Of a stretch of DNA of 54,044 nucleotides, positions 33,755 through 43,147 are shown one piece after another. Origin of the DNA: RGEC01 sp964626685 (GTDB lineage Bacteria; Bacteroidota; Bacteroidia; NS11-12g; UBA955). Under the pieces are notes generated by a model. The model was given only the letters and a program-made list of their open reading frames with translations. It had not been told where the DNA came from and did not search any database. Each line of letters opens with the position of its first letter. The stretch's first letter is position 1. The stretch covers positions 1 to 54,044 of the forward strand of contig CAZVJY010000012.1 of NCBI GenBank assembly GCA_964626685.1. The letters run 5' to 3'. A program made the translations under genes and the position numbers.

Positions 33755-34459
33755 TCAGGGCTGCACCGGATTCCAGTAAATGGGATCAATGCCATGGTCC
33801 TGCAACCATTGATTGGTGCGGCTAAAGTGATGATTGCCAAAAAAGCCTTTTTCTGCGGAATACGGACTGGGATGGTGCGATTTCAAAACCAAATGTTTGG
33901 AAGTATCAATGAGTTCTTCCTTCATTTGTGCCTCCCGCCCCCATAGGATAAACACCAGATGCTCATGCATATCGCTTAGTTTTTCAATGGCAGCTGCAGT
34001 AAACTCCTCCCAGCCGTGCCCATGGTGCGATTTTGGCTGACCTGCCCTCACAGTAAGAATGGTATTGAGCAGGAGGACGCCATTGTGAGCCCAGGGCTCC
34101 AGGTTTCCACTGTAGGGTATCGGACATCCAATATCGTCGTGAAGTTCCTTAAAGATATTTACCAAAGAAGGTGGCTTTTTCTGACCATCACTCACCGAGA
34201 AACACAAACCATTGGCCTGCCTCGGTCCATGATAGGGATCTTGTCCCACAATCACACATTTCACATCCCAGAAAGGGGTATAATCAAACGCGGCAAAAAT
34301 GCGTGAACCGGGAGGATAGATTACATAGCCAGCCTGTCTTTCCTTGACTAAAAACTGCTTAAGGTAGTGAAAGTAAGGCTTTTCAAATTCACCCTTCAAA
34401 ATTTCGTACCAGCTATCTTCAATTTGAACCGATTTTTCTGCTCTCGCTGCTGCTTCCAT
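33755..34459 (-). CDS. ung: Uracil-DNA glycosylase (family 1)
   Basis: Removes uracil from DNA; 234 aa. Catalytic motif A is IVGQDPYHGPRQANGLCFSV with the water-activating Asp, motif B is VLLLNTILTVRAGQPKSHHGHGWEEFT, and the C-terminal motif HHPSPYSAEKGFFGNHHFS holds the catalytic His. Length and order are normal. It lies 65 bases upstream of ftsE and 90 bases downstream of the SNF2 gene on the same strand. Confidence 0.96.
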   Translation of the reverse strand: MEAAARAEKSVQIEDSWYEILKGEFEKPYFHYLKQFLVKERQAGYVIYPPGSRIFAAFDYTPFWDVKCVIVGQDPYHGPRQANGLCFSVSDGQKKPPSLVNIFKELHDDIGCPIPYSGNLEPWAHNGVLLLNTILTVRAGQPKSHHGHGWEEFTAAAIEKLSDMHEHLVFILWGREAQMKEELIDTSKHLVLKSHHPSPYSAEKGFFGNHHFSRTNQWLQDHGIDPIYWNPVQP

Positions 34460-34499
34460 GGTTACAATAAGTTGGAATAATAAATATAGAAAATAAAAT

Positions 34500-34519
34500 G
34501 CAAATATCCAAATATTTGC
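34500..34519 (-). terminator. Possible weak terminator after the SNF2 gene
   Basis: Perfect 8-bp arms GCAAATAT and ATATTTGC with a 4-base loop, 30 bases past the SNF2 stop codon. On the minus strand a T-rich tract (ATTTTATTTTC) follows. The stem is AT-rich, so termination would be weak; it could equally be an operator for ung. Confidence 0.35.
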
Positions 34520-34549
34520 GCTGAAATCAAAGGCTTTTTTTCAATGAGA

Positions 34550-37500
34550 TCAGGCCAACAACTCCTCAAGTTCCTGCATATTCAGGCCAGACAGAATGCT
34601 GTCTTCATCGGGGATGATACTTTCGGCAAGATGGGTTTTCTTTTTCTGCAGTTCAAGAATTTTCTCCTCAATGGTATTTTTGGTGATGAACTTGTAAGAG
34701 AACACTGCTTTATCTTGTCCGATACGGTGGGCTCTGTCTTCGGCCTGACGCATGGTAAAAGGATTCCACCACGGATCAGCCAAAAATACGTAATCTGCAG
34801 CGGTAAGATTGAGTCCTGAATTGCCTGCGCGCAGGCTTAGCAAAAACACCTTCACATTTTCATTCTCCTGAAAACGCCTGATAGCCTCCGCTCTTTCTTT
34901 TTCATCCATACTGCCATCAAGATAGCTATATTCAATTCCGTCTGCCTGCAGCATATCTTCAAATACGGATAAGTAGCTCACAAACTGACTAAACAGCAAT
35001 ACCTTGTGCCCACCTTCCACAGCACGCTGAAGCATTCGCCTAATTTCATCGTCTTTTCCCGATTGCCCTTCGTAATCGCCGTCTTTCAATATAGGATTCA
35101 ACGCTAGCTGTCTCAAATGCATCAATCCATTAAAGATCTTCAATCTTGAACGCGACATTCCTACCTGACTCACATGCTCCAGTATTTCATTCCTGTACTG
35201 ACTCTTCGTTTTTTCATAACACTCTGCCTGTTCGGGTGTCATTTCACAAAAATGTACTTTCTCCACTTTGGGCGGAAGTTCTTTGGCAACCTGTTTCTTG
35301 GTTCTGCGGAGCACAAAGGGATCCAGAATTCTTTTTAGCTCTACTGTCCGGCCTGCATCCTGGTTTTTCTCAATGGGGCGAATGAAGTTCTTTTCGAAAT
35401 AACTGTAACTGCCAAGCAAACCACGGTTCAGAAAATTCATCTGACTCCAAACGTCAAGCAATGTATTTTCTATGGGTGTTCCGGTAAGTGCCAACCGGAA
35501 TTGAGCATCCATCCTCAAAAGACTTCTCGCCGTGAGCGAGGTGGGGTTTTTGATGGCCTGGCTTTCATCAATTACCACGAGTCTGAATGGAATGCGATGC
35601 AGCTCTTCAATATCGTTGCGCATGGTACCATAACTCATGATAATCAAATCGCTTTGAGCAAACTTAGGCAAGAGCCTGTTGCGCGATATTCCGGAATAAA
35701 TGAGGGTTTTGAGTGATGGACAAAACTTTTCGGCTTCTGCCTGCCAGTTATACAACAGCGATTTTGGGGCAATCACCAGGCATGGCATGTGTTTTTCTGT
35801 CGTATCGGTCAATGTGGCTTCTTCTGAAAGCAATGTTTCTGCGGGTGTAAACAATTCAAGTTGTGGCATTTCCGCTGTTATAGGTGTTTCCCCGGTAATG
35901 ACGGTTCTTTCTCCCTTAAGCTCTGCCACAGGCAATCCTGAAATGTATTTAATCACAGCCAGGGTTTGCAGAGTTTTTCCCAATCCCATGTCGTCTGCCA
36001 GTAACGCACCGATTCGATGCTCAAAAAGGAAGCGAATCCAGCTGTAACCTTCGGCCTGGTAGTGCCTAAGTTCGGCATTCATACCCTCCGGCAGCGAAAA
36101 TTCCGGTATGTTATCGGATTGAAGCAACTTCTCCCAACCGGATTTTGCCAATTCCACATCCACATAATCCGATAAATCATCCAGCAGAGAAAAGTGCATG
36201 TTCCGAACCCTGAAACAATCGCCTTCCACCTCAGCCAGGTGGGCTATTTTTCCAAAGCGGGTAAACCATTCATCGGGCAAAATGGCAATTTCGCCGTTGG
36301 GCAAAACAAACTCCCTGCGTTTTTCGAGAATATTCTTTTTCAGGCGAATAAACGGTATTTCAAAAGAACCAAAACGCACCACCGCCATTACATCAAACCA
36401 GTCTGCACCTTTTGTCAGTTTCACTTCCAGGCTTACTGAGCCAAGGTAAAACCTGAGATCTGAGGCTTCCTGATCTACCTGAAAACCATTGCGCTGAAGC
36501 AATTCAGCATGGGTATTCAGCCATGAAATCAGCTCGTATGACTGTCCGGCATTTTCAAGCGCAAACAAACTTCCCTCCACATTTTCCAGTCCCAGCTCTT
36601 TGAGCAAGGCAATTTTCTCGCTCTCCAGGCTCAATGATCGGCGTATACGGTGAAATATGAAATCATTACCCTGTTTTTCCAGTGAAACATTGACTTTCTT
36701 GTGGATATGGAATGGGAAATTCCAGCCACCATATTGAAAATACAAACTCAAATACTGTTTATCCTGAAACAGCTTATTAAGCCTGATCACAGGCCTTGCA
36801 GGCAGCTGCTCCGTTACAATCTGCAGCCCTTTGGCAAAAACATCATGGTTTTCGAGCAGAGGTTTCACAAACTTATCCATGTAGCTATCCTCTTGGTGCG
36901 GCTCTACATGAATGTATTTTTTACTTAAAAACGGTCGAATTTTCTTGCCGTCAATGTGTTTCGGAAAATAGAGCAATTTATTTGGCGTAATAAGCCATGC
37001 CGGATTTTCGGAAACAATCTCTGAATCGTTGTGGTAAAAATCCACCTTCTCGTTATTACTTCTAATGGTGGCAAAGTAATTGGTTCCCTGATCATCCCTT
37101 CTGAAATGAAACAGAACCGTGGCGGGCTCTTCGGAATAATGAATTTCTTCACCCTGTGCCTGCCCTGTCTTTCCCGCCCAGTACATTGGATAGTTTTTTA
37201 TGATATCCAACACTTTAGAAAGCCTATTCTCAATAAAAGGTCTAACTACTTTATGCAGTTCAGGCGTGTAGTGCTTCAGCAAAAACTCATTGGGACGCAG
37301 GCGTTTGTTACCGGTGTAAAAACGCTTCATAATGCCTTCTACCTCAAATTCCTCGAGAATTTTAACGACCTCAGTCTGTTCGTTATTCAGGTTAAAATAA
37401 CCGGTTGTCTGCTGCCTCACCCGCTGAAAGGTAAGCGAATAATCTCCGTTAGCCAGCAATTGTACGGCATTAGCCTCAACCAGCAAACCGAAATACGTTT

Positions 37501-37558
37501 GTCTTAAAATTGTAAAAACTACCTCAAACGGCCGGGTATTGACCACTTCCATTGCCAT
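34550..37558 (-). CDS. SNF2-family DEAD/DEAH-type helicase-like ATPase
   Basis: A 1002-aa protein. Residues 1 to about 480 are a bacterial N-terminal region I do not recognise in detail. The SNF2 motor follows: motif I LADDMGLGKTLQTLAV near 520, motif Ia CLVIAPKSLLYNWQAE, motif II VVIDESQAIKNP near 660 (DESQ rather than DEAH), motif III LALTGTPIENTLLDVWSQMNFLNRG, then the C-terminal lobe with VLLFSQFVSYL, YLDGSMDEKERAEAIRRF, FLLSLRAGNSGLNLTAADYVFLADPWWNP and AEDRAHRIGQ. Bacterial relatives act as RapA-like or DNA-repair translocases; the role here is not known. It is divergent from the fRMsr gene. Confidence 0.9.
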   Translation of the reverse strand: MAMEVVNTRPFEVVFTILRQTYFGLLVEANAVQLLANGDYSLTFQRVRQQTTGYFNLNNEQTEVVKILEEFEVEGIMKRFYTGNKRLRPNEFLLKHYTPELHKVVRPFIENRLSKVLDIIKNYPMYWAGKTGQAQGEEIHYSEEPATVLFHFRRDDQGTNYFATIRSNNEKVDFYHNDSEIVSENPAWLITPNKLLYFPKHIDGKKIRPFLSKKYIHVEPHQEDSYMDKFVKPLLENHDVFAKGLQIVTEQLPARPVIRLNKLFQDKQYLSLYFQYGGWNFPFHIHKKVNVSLEKQGNDFIFHRIRRSLSLESEKIALLKELGLENVEGSLFALENAGQSYELISWLNTHAELLQRNGFQVDQEASDLRFYLGSVSLEVKLTKGADWFDVMAVVRFGSFEIPFIRLKKNILEKRREFVLPNGEIAILPDEWFTRFGKIAHLAEVEGDCFRVRNMHFSLLDDLSDYVDVELAKSGWEKLLQSDNIPEFSLPEGMNAELRHYQAEGYSWIRFLFEHRIGALLADDMGLGKTLQTLAVIKYISGLPVAELKGERTVITGETPITAEMPQLELFTPAETLLSEEATLTDTTEKHMPCLVIAPKSLLYNWQAEAEKFCPSLKTLIYSGISRNRLLPKFAQSDLIIMSYGTMRNDIEELHRIPFRLVVIDESQAIKNPTSLTARSLLRMDAQFRLALTGTPIENTLLDVWSQMNFLNRGLLGSYSYFEKNFIRPIEKNQDAGRTVELKRILDPFVLRRTKKQVAKELPPKVEKVHFCEMTPEQAECYEKTKSQYRNEILEHVSQVGMSRSRLKIFNGLMHLRQLALNPILKDGDYEGQSGKDDEIRRMLQRAVEGGHKVLLFSQFVSYLSVFEDMLQADGIEYSYLDGSMDEKERAEAIRRFQENENVKVFLLSLRAGNSGLNLTAADYVFLADPWWNPFTMRQAEDRAHRIGQDKAVFSYKFITKNTIEEKILELQKKKTHLAESIIPDEDSILSGLNMQELEELLA

Positions 37559-37620
37559 ACTTCACAAGTTAAACCTTCAAACTAACTACATTCATGGCAG
37601 CCTAACAAACGTTTTCGTCT

Positions 37621-37628
37621 TATTTTCG
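37621..37628 (+). promoter_or_regulatory. TATTTTCG, near-consensus promoter element of the fRMsr/MFS pair
   Basis: One mismatch to TAnnTTTG, 22 bases before the ATG at 37651. Confidence 0.4.
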
Positions 37629-37650
37629 CAACCACTTATCCACGTTATCC

Positions 37651-38124
37651 ATGACCCACAGCATCACTGCCTCCGAAAAAGAGGAACTGTATAAAAACGC
37701 ACTTGTTGAAATAGAGGGCCTGATTGAAACAGAAAAAGACCTGATTGCGGGACTTGCGAATGTTTCGGCGGTTTTGAAAAACACATTTCACTGGTGGTGG
37801 ATAGGGTTTTACCTGGTCAAACATAACGAACTGGTGCTCGGCCCTTTTCAGGGACCGGTAGCCTGTACACGCATTTCACATGGCAAAGGTGTTTGCGGCA
37901 CTTCCTGGGCGAACAACCACTCCATTGTGGTAGAAGATGTACATACATTTCCGGGCCACATAGCCTGTTCGGCACAAAGCAACAGTGAAATCGTGGTTCC
38001 CGTGAGAAAAAACGGGGTTGTAACAGCCGTTTTGGATGCAGACAGCGAACATTTTTCCTATTTTGATGAAACGGACCGCTTGTTTCTGGAGAAAATTTGC
38101 GCAACTTTGGAAAAACTCTTTTAA
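37651..38124 (+). CDS. msrC: Free methionine-(R)-sulfoxide reductase (GAF domain)
   Basis: A 157-aa GAF-domain reductase that repairs the free amino acid methionine-R-sulfoxide. The three cysteines of the fRMsr active site are present: Cys72 (ACTRIS), Cys82 (GKGVCGTSW) and Cys106 (HIACSAQSNSEIVVP). The pattern GFYLVKHNELVLGPFQGPVACTRI is typical. It precedes an MFS transporter by 9 bases, suggesting co-transcription. Confidence 0.92.
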   Translation: MTHSITASEKEELYKNALVEIEGLIETEKDLIAGLANVSAVLKNTFHWWWIGFYLVKHNELVLGPFQGPVACTRISHGKGVCGTSWANNHSIVVEDVHTFPGHIACSAQSNSEIVVPVRKNGVVTAVLDADSEHFSYFDETDRLFLEKICATLEKLF

Positions 38125-38133
38125 GCAAACAAC

Positions 38134-39399
38134 ATGGCAGGCAAAAAGAACATTGTATTACTCATTATCGTGGCTTCTTTGGGCTACTTTGTGGACATAT
38201 ACGACCTGATTCTCTTCAATATCATCAAGAAAGAGAGCATGGAATCGCTGAATATTGCACCTGAATTTGAAACCACACTTTTTAACTGGCAAATGACTGG
38301 TATGCTTGCCGGCGGCCTTCTGTGGGGCATCTGGGGCGATCGCAAGGGCCGTGTTTCCGTTCTTTTCGGAAGCATATTGCTGTACAGCTTTGCCAACATT
38401 GCCAATGCCTTTGTTACTAATCTTACTGAATATTCCATTTGGCGGTTTATAGCGGGTGTAGGGCTCGCAGGCGAACTAGGAGCTGCCATAACCCTTGTTG
38501 CTGAAAGCATGCCCACCAAAAAACGGGGTATCGGCACGATGATCATTGTGACGTTTGGCGCGCTGGGTGCGGTATTTGCTTTTTGGGTTTCCAACCTTAG
38601 CCAGCTTAGCTCCATTTTACAGGAATTTACCGGAGCCAAAATTGAAAACTGGCAGACCGCTTACATCATGGGAGGCATTCTGGGACTAGTATTACTGGCG
38701 TTGCGCGCCGGAACCTTTGAAAGCACTATGTTTCATGAACTGAAACAAACCAATGTGGTCAAGGGCAATTTCTTTATCCTGTTGCGTGACTGGCCTACAT
38801 TTAAAAAATACCTTGCCTGCATTGTTATTGGCTTGCCGGTATGGTTTGTCGTAGGTGTACTGATAGCGCTCTCCCATAAATTCATTGCCGAAAACCATCC
38901 TGGAGCAGTGGGTCAAATTAAAACATCGGAAATGGTGATGTGGAGCTACCTTGGCCTAAGCAGCGGTGATTTACTTTCCGGGCTGCTGTCACAGCTTTTC
39001 AAGAGCCGTCGCAAGGTTATTTTTCTGAATCTGATGGGCATTATGATACTAACAGGGGTTTATCTATTCAATCACAACCTATCCCCTACAGGCCTAAAAA
39101 CCATGAGTTACCTGCTGGGACTGGCAACAGGCTATTGGGCACTGTTTGTAACCAATGCCAGTGAGCAGTTTGGAACCAATATCCGCAGCACGGTTACGGC
39201 AACCGTTCCCAATTTTGTGAGAGGCGGTGTTGTTCCAATAACACTTGGCTTCACAGCCTTGTCGGAATTGAATATTGGTGGAATGCCCAATTCCTATGCC
39301 GCCATTATTGTGGGTTCAGTTTGCGTATTGCTTTCACTGTGGGGCACTTATACCGTAAAAGAAAGCTTCCACAAGGAACTCAATTACGTAGAGGAATAA
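38134..39399 (+). CDS. MFS transporter (metabolite:proton symporter type)
   Basis: A 421-aa major facilitator with about 12 membrane segments. The loop between TM2 and TM3 has the MFS motif GIWGDRKGRVSVLFG, and TM4 to TM5 carry FIAGVGLAGELGAAITLVAESMPTKKRG, as in the sugar/carboxylate symporter branch. The substrate is not predictable. It follows the fRMsr gene by 9 bases and is convergent with the phosphoribosyltransferase gene (1 base between ends). Confidence 0.87.
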   Translation: MAGKKNIVLLIIVASLGYFVDIYDLILFNIIKKESMESLNIAPEFETTLFNWQMTGMLAGGLLWGIWGDRKGRVSVLFGSILLYSFANIANAFVTNLTEYSIWRFIAGVGLAGELGAAITLVAESMPTKKRGIGTMIIVTFGALGAVFAFWVSNLSQLSSILQEFTGAKIENWQTAYIMGGILGLVLLALRAGTFESTMFHELKQTNVVKGNFFILLRDWPTFKKYLACIVIGLPVWFVVGVLIALSHKFIAENHPGAVGQIKTSEMVMWSYLGLSSGDLLSGLLSQLFKSRRKVIFLNLMGIMILTGVYLFNHNLSPTGLKTMSYLLGLATGYWALFVTNASEQFGTNIRSTVTATVPNFVRGGVVPITLGFTALSELNIGGMPNSYAAIIVGSVCVLLSLWGTYTVKESFHKELNYVEE

Positions 39400-39400
39400 T

Positions 39401-39895
39401 TTAAACCAGATAAACAGAAAGATTATTGGGATCAGCGCTGTCAAACTGCACATGTTCCTGCAATGTGGTAGCAATTGAAACACCTACATAATCTGCTTTT
39501 ACGGGAAAATTGCGATGCTCCCGTTTGGCCAGAAACACCGTACCAATGCTAACAGGTTTTTTACCGTAGATTTCCGATAAAACAAGCATTAGCGTACTTC
39601 CAGTATTGATAACATCATCCATGACCAACACATGCTTTCCCGAAAATTCAGCTGATGGCATGAAAGAAACTGAATCCCCATTCACAAAGGCATTAACATT
39701 AACAACCTTAATTTCACTGTCGATGGATGTTATCTTTTCTCCTAATAGTTTTGACAGGGCAAACCCCCTGCTATTCAAGCCACAAATAACCAATTCGCCG
39801 CTGTTGGTATGCTTTTCACAGATCTCGCAAGCCATTCTTTCCAGTTTGGTAAGGATTTCCTTGTGGCTTAGAATTTGGGTTTTCACGGATGTCAT
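39401..39895 (-). CDS. PyrR-like phosphoribosyltransferase
   Basis: A 164-aa type I phosphoribosyltransferase. The PRPP loop VLVMDDVINTGSTLMLVL is intact, preceded by ELVICGLNSRGFALSKLLG, and FLAKREHRNFPVKADYVG corresponds to the flexible/hood region. It resembles PyrR and hypoxanthine-type enzymes, but the base specificity is not clear. The ATG at 39895 is chosen because a TAAGTTTG promoter lies 14 bases upstream. An upstream TTG at 39931 would overlap hscB by 4 bases but would put the promoter inside the gene. Confidence 0.8.
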   Translation of the reverse strand: MTSVKTQILSHKEILTKLERMACEICEKHTNSGELVICGLNSRGFALSKLLGEKITSIDSEIKVVNVNAFVNGDSVSFMPSAEFSGKHVLVMDDVINTGSTLMLVLSEIYGKKPVSIGTVFLAKREHRNFPVKADYVGVSIATTLQEHVQFDSADPNNLSVYLV

Positions 39896-39909
39896 GGATG
39901 AAAGATTGG

Positions 39910-39917
39910 CAAACTTA
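39910..39917 (-). promoter_or_regulatory. TAAGTTTG, -7 promoter element of the phosphoribosyltransferase gene
   Basis: Exact TAnnTTTG on the minus strand, 14 bases before the ATG at 39895 and just past the hscB stop. Confidence 0.5.
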
Positions 39918-39927
39918 CGAATTATGC

Positions 39928-40440
39928 TCAAAGTTCTGTAATACCCGACAGATTTTTGCGAAGTCGGGAAAGATATCGGTGCTGCTGATATACAGCGGCT
40001 GCTTTCAGCAGTATTTCGCGTGAAAAACCGGATGTTTCTGCCTCTGCAGAAAGAACATCTAGTGTTTTATCATTTTCCCGAAAGTAATGCTCCAATTGGG
40101 TCTCCGCTTCTTCTCTGCTGTTACTTCCGCTTCCTGCGTCTTCTATCAAATCGCTCAGTTCCATCATTTCCATTAAGAATTCCTGCGGCAAAACCTGTTC
40201 TTTTTCAGCATCGATTCCATGCAGCAACAGCAGGCATTTAACCCTGCTGTAGGCATCGGATAGAGTAGCGTAGGCCTCATTGTTGGCTGCAGTTTGCTCC
40301 AGTGCCTGCCGATGCATTTGATCATCAGCGGCATGAAAGTCCGGATGCCATTTTCGCTGATTAGCCAAAAAACGTTTACGTAGATCAGCGGAGTCAAGCT
40401 TAAAAGATGGCGCTAGATCAAAAAAGGCAAATGGATTCAT
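39928..40440 (-). CDS. hscB: Iron-sulfur co-chaperone HscB (J-domain)
   Basis: A 170-aa co-chaperone that brings the Fe-S scaffold to its Hsp70 partner. The N-terminal J domain has the essential motif HPD in RKWHPDFHAADDQ, and FFDLAPSFKLDSADLRKRFL is the typical HscB opening. The C-terminal helical domain includes EFLMEMMELSDLIED, the scaffold-contact region. It lies 6 bases after rseP on the same strand, away from an isc gene cluster. Confidence 0.9.
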   Translation of the reverse strand: MNPFAFFDLAPSFKLDSADLRKRFLANQRKWHPDFHAADDQMHRQALEQTAANNEAYATLSDAYSRVKCLLLLHGIDAEKEQVLPQEFLMEMMELSDLIEDAGSGSNSREEAETQLEHYFRENDKTLDVLSAEAETSGFSREILLKAAAVYQQHRYLSRLRKNLSGITEL

Positions 40441-40446
40441 CTGGCT

Positions 40447-41793
40447 TTAAAAACCGAGGGCGCGGGCAATATCTACCCAGAAGATAAAAATCATCAGTGA
40501 ACCCAAAATAACCATACCGATTACCTGACCGATGTACAGGGCTTTTTCGCTAACGGGTTTTCGGGTAATCATTTCCCAGAGTAAAAACATTACATGTCCG
40601 CCATCCAGGGCCGGAATGGGCAATATGTTCAGGAATGCCAGCCCGAGTGAAATCATGGCGGTTAGCCCCCAGAAGTTAATCCAGTCCCATGTAGATCCAT
40701 ACATTTGAGCCATGCCCACAGGTCCGGCAAGCGATTTTCGGGGATCCACTTCCCCGCTGAATATTTTTCCAAATCCGGCTGCGTTGGCCGCAAGAAAGGA
40801 AAATGCTTTTGAGGCACCCATGCCGGCAGATTCAAAGAACCCGTATTGAACGGATTTCTGTTTGTCTTCAAATCCAAACAACTGGGGTTTAAAACCGATG
40901 GTGCCGTCGGGTTCTACTTTAAGTGTTACGTTGATGGCATTGGTTTCTTTGTTTTTAAGCAGCGTCAGCACAATGGTTTTATTTTTCTTTTGCTGAATCA
41001 GTTCTTTAAAATCAAGGAATCCGGCCACCTTTTGACTGTCGATGGCGATAATCATATCTTCCTTGGCCAATCCTGCTTTTGAGGCAGGTGTACCGTCTAC
41101 CACAGAAGCAATTTTGAAATTGAACCGAGGAGAAATGATGGGAAGATCTGATTTTTCGGACAGTAGTTCTTCCAGTTTAGCGGGCAGTATTAGGATTGTA
41201 TCTTTACCACTCCTGTTTATCTTCACTTCGTGTTTATCACCCATGATGAAGTCCGGATTGGCAAATTCTTCCAGAAAATTCTCACTGGGCTTTCCATTAA
41301 ATGAAATGATTTTGTCCCCGGTCTGAAATCCGATTTTTCTTCCAAGCGGACCGGCATAAATCCCACCTGATTCATTAACAGCGGTGGTAGGAACATACTT
41401 TTCTCCCTGTGTCCATATCATCATCCAGAATACCAAAATGCCCAGCAGAAGGTTCACAGTTACACCACCAATCATTACAATGAGGCGCTGCCATGCTGGT
41501 TTGCTTCGAAACTCCCATGGCTGTGGCTCTGTTTTCATTTGTTCTGAATCAAGACTTTCATCAACCATACCGGCAATTTTCACATATCCACCCAACGGCA
41601 GCCAACCTATTCCGTATTCGGTATCTCCTTTTCTAAATTTAAACAGTTTAATACCCCATGCATCAAAGAAAAGGTAGAATTTTTCAACCTTGATTCCAAA
41701 AAAGCGTGCCGCCAGAAAATGACCCAGTTCGTGAAGAATAATCAGAATGGACAATGCCAGTAAAAACTGTGAAACGGTTATCAGGGTTCCCAT
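40447..41793 (-). CDS. rseP: RseP-type site-2 intramembrane metalloprotease
   Basis: A 448-aa inner-membrane zinc protease that cleaves membrane-anchored anti-sigma factors and signal peptides. The zinc motif HELGH is in TM1 (His21, Glu22, His25), and the second ligand motif is LDGGH near the C-terminus (IPALDGGHVMFLL). A PDZ region lies between (VDGTPASKAGLAKEDMIIAIDSQKV). The ATG at 41793 is preferred to an in-frame start at 41835, since a perfect TATATTTG promoter lies 7 bases before it. It could act on the anti-sigma factor of this window; that is inference. Confidence 0.94.
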   Translation of the reverse strand: MGTLITVSQFLLALSILIILHELGHFLAARFFGIKVEKFYLFFDAWGIKLFKFRKGDTEYGIGWLPLGGYVKIAGMVDESLDSEQMKTEPQPWEFRSKPAWQRLIVMIGGVTVNLLLGILVFWMMIWTQGEKYVPTTAVNESGGIYAGPLGRKIGFQTGDKIISFNGKPSENFLEEFANPDFIMGDKHEVKINRSGKDTILILPAKLEELLSEKSDLPIISPRFNFKIASVVDGTPASKAGLAKEDMIIAIDSQKVAGFLDFKELIQQKKNKTIVLTLLKNKETNAINVTLKVEPDGTIGFKPQLFGFEDKQKSVQYGFFESAGMGASKAFSFLAANAAGFGKIFSGEVDPRKSLAGPVGMAQMYGSTWDWINFWGLTAMISLGLAFLNILPIPALDGGHVMFLLWEMITRKPVSEKALYIGQVIGMVILGSLMIFIFWVDIARALGF

Positions 41794-41800
41794 AAAGCTA

Positions 41801-41808
41801 CAAATATA
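41801..41808 (-). promoter_or_regulatory. TATATTTG, -7 promoter element of rseP-hscB
   Basis: Exact TAnnTTTG on the minus strand, 7 bases before the ATG at 41793. Confidence 0.6.
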
Positions 41809-41943
41809 CACGCTACCCCTCGCCAACACGCTCAAATCAGATTAATAATATAGAAAAAACGATAAGCTATTTGATGATGCGCGGCAGCCAGGCCAACATG
41901 CCATATCATGCCATTTCACGGGCAATTGTTGCAATTTGCATAG

Positions 41944-42708
41944 GTGAAAACGACCCTACTGCCGATTTGTTTACTGCTGGCTGTTTCCTGTACATTGACG
42001 GCCCAGCCAGTGCGACAAATCAAACCTGTTACAACGCTTATTTCCGGCAAAGCCCCCGGGGGAATGGGTGTTTCTGTTGTTTGGAGCCCCGGATTGAAAA
42101 AGTATTATGCAGCAGTATCAGGCAATGGAGAACGATGGCTATTCATGTATGACCAAAACGGGAAAGCAATAAAACCGCCGTATTTACTGCCATTTGATCC
42201 CGGAAGTTTGTGGCTGGAAGCGGGGGGTAAAATGCTGAAAAGCTATGCATCGGGAATGGAAGGGCTTTATGTTATTCATCTGCGCGAAGGCATGCCTGCC
42301 TATGCAGAAAACATATTTTATTCACTGCACAATCCGGTTGCTATAGGCAATGGAGCATGGGCCGGAAGGAGAAAAGAAATGTGGTACTACCATGACAAAG
42401 CCATTTTCAGGTATAAAATCCGACATGCCCATCACCGCTCTCCCCTTCAACTGGATATTGATGAATTTGAAAACGAACTGAACAGCATGGGCATGGTTTA
42501 TACAGGAATCAGGGGAATTGAAATAGGCCTGTATGACCGTGGGCAGCACCGCATTTTACTCTACAACAGCCGAAGCGGGAGGTGCACAAGAATACTACAG
42601 ATTTTGGATGAAAACGGACCAAAACCGATTTGCGGAGATTTTGCCTTCACCAATGGCCTTTTCTGGCTTTACAACAGAGAAAGCGGAATCTGGCATGGTT
42701 ACCGTTAA
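41944..42708 (+). CDS. Secreted protein of unknown function
   Basis: A 254-aa protein starting at GTG 41944, with a signal peptide (TTLLPICLLLAVSCTLTAQ; the Cys is not in a strict lipobox). The mature part is rich in Tyr, Trp and Gly, and has repeated short strands such as MGVSVVWSPGLKKYYAAVSG, ERWLFMYDQNGK, GLYVIHLREG, NGAWAGRRKEMWYYHDKAIFRY and GLFWLYNRESG. The pattern suggests a small beta-propeller or sheet fold. I do not recognise a family. A partial promoter-like box (GCAATTTG) lies just upstream. It converges with the GNAT gene, 1 base between stops. Confidence 0.7.
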   Translation: MKTTLLPICLLLAVSCTLTAQPVRQIKPVTTLISGKAPGGMGVSVVWSPGLKKYYAAVSGNGERWLFMYDQNGKAIKPPYLLPFDPGSLWLEAGGKMLKSYASGMEGLYVIHLREGMPAYAENIFYSLHNPVAIGNGAWAGRRKEMWYYHDKAIFRYKIRHAHHRSPLQLDIDEFENELNSMGMVYTGIRGIEIGLYDRGQHRILLYNSRSGRCTRILQILDENGPKPICGDFAFTNGLFWLYNRESGIWHGYR

Positions 42709-42709
42709 A

Positions 42710-43147
42710 TCAAAGCTGTATATACATTTTCATGTGGGGAATACCCACCTCTTCAAACTCCGCACCTTCTGCCTTATACCCCAAGGACAGGTAAAACGGC
42801 ACTGCTGATTTACGCGCGTGCAGTTCTATCTTAACCACCTGATTACAGCGACACCATGCTTCTGCAAAACGAACCATTTCTTTACCTATGCCTTTGCCCT
42901 GCAATGCTTCTGACACGGCAACCTGACGCATTTTTGCTACGTTGTCACCGATAGGTTTAAGAAGCAAAACGCCTTCAACGCGCTCACCACTAACCATGCC
43001 CACATGCCATTGCGTCACTTCCTGCTGCAATTCTTCTGGTGTAAAGAACAATCCCAGTGGCCTTCTTAACACCTCATAGCGGAGACCAATGCTTTGAATC
43101 TGCAGCTTACTGCCCCATTCCAGAATCTGTGGTTTGGGCGCAATCAT
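42710..43147 (-). CDS. GNAT-family N-acetyltransferase
   Basis: A 145-aa acetyltransferase. The acetyl-CoA loop is MRQVAVSEALQGKGIGKEMVRFAE, with the Q/RxxGxG/A pattern QGKGIG. An ELHARKSAVPFYLSLGYKAEG segment forms the last strand and helix of the fold. It resembles small E. coli ElaA/YjdF-type GNATs, but the acceptor is unknown. It overlaps the malic enzyme gene by 4 bases, so translation is probably coupled. Confidence 0.86.
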   Translation of the reverse strand: MIAPKPQILEWGSKLQIQSIGLRYEVLRRPLGLFFTPEELQQEVTQWHVGMVSGERVEGVLLLKPIGDNVAKMRQVAVSEALQGKGIGKEMVRFAEAWCRCNQVVKIELHARKSAVPFYLSLGYKAEGAEFEEVGIPHMKMYIQL

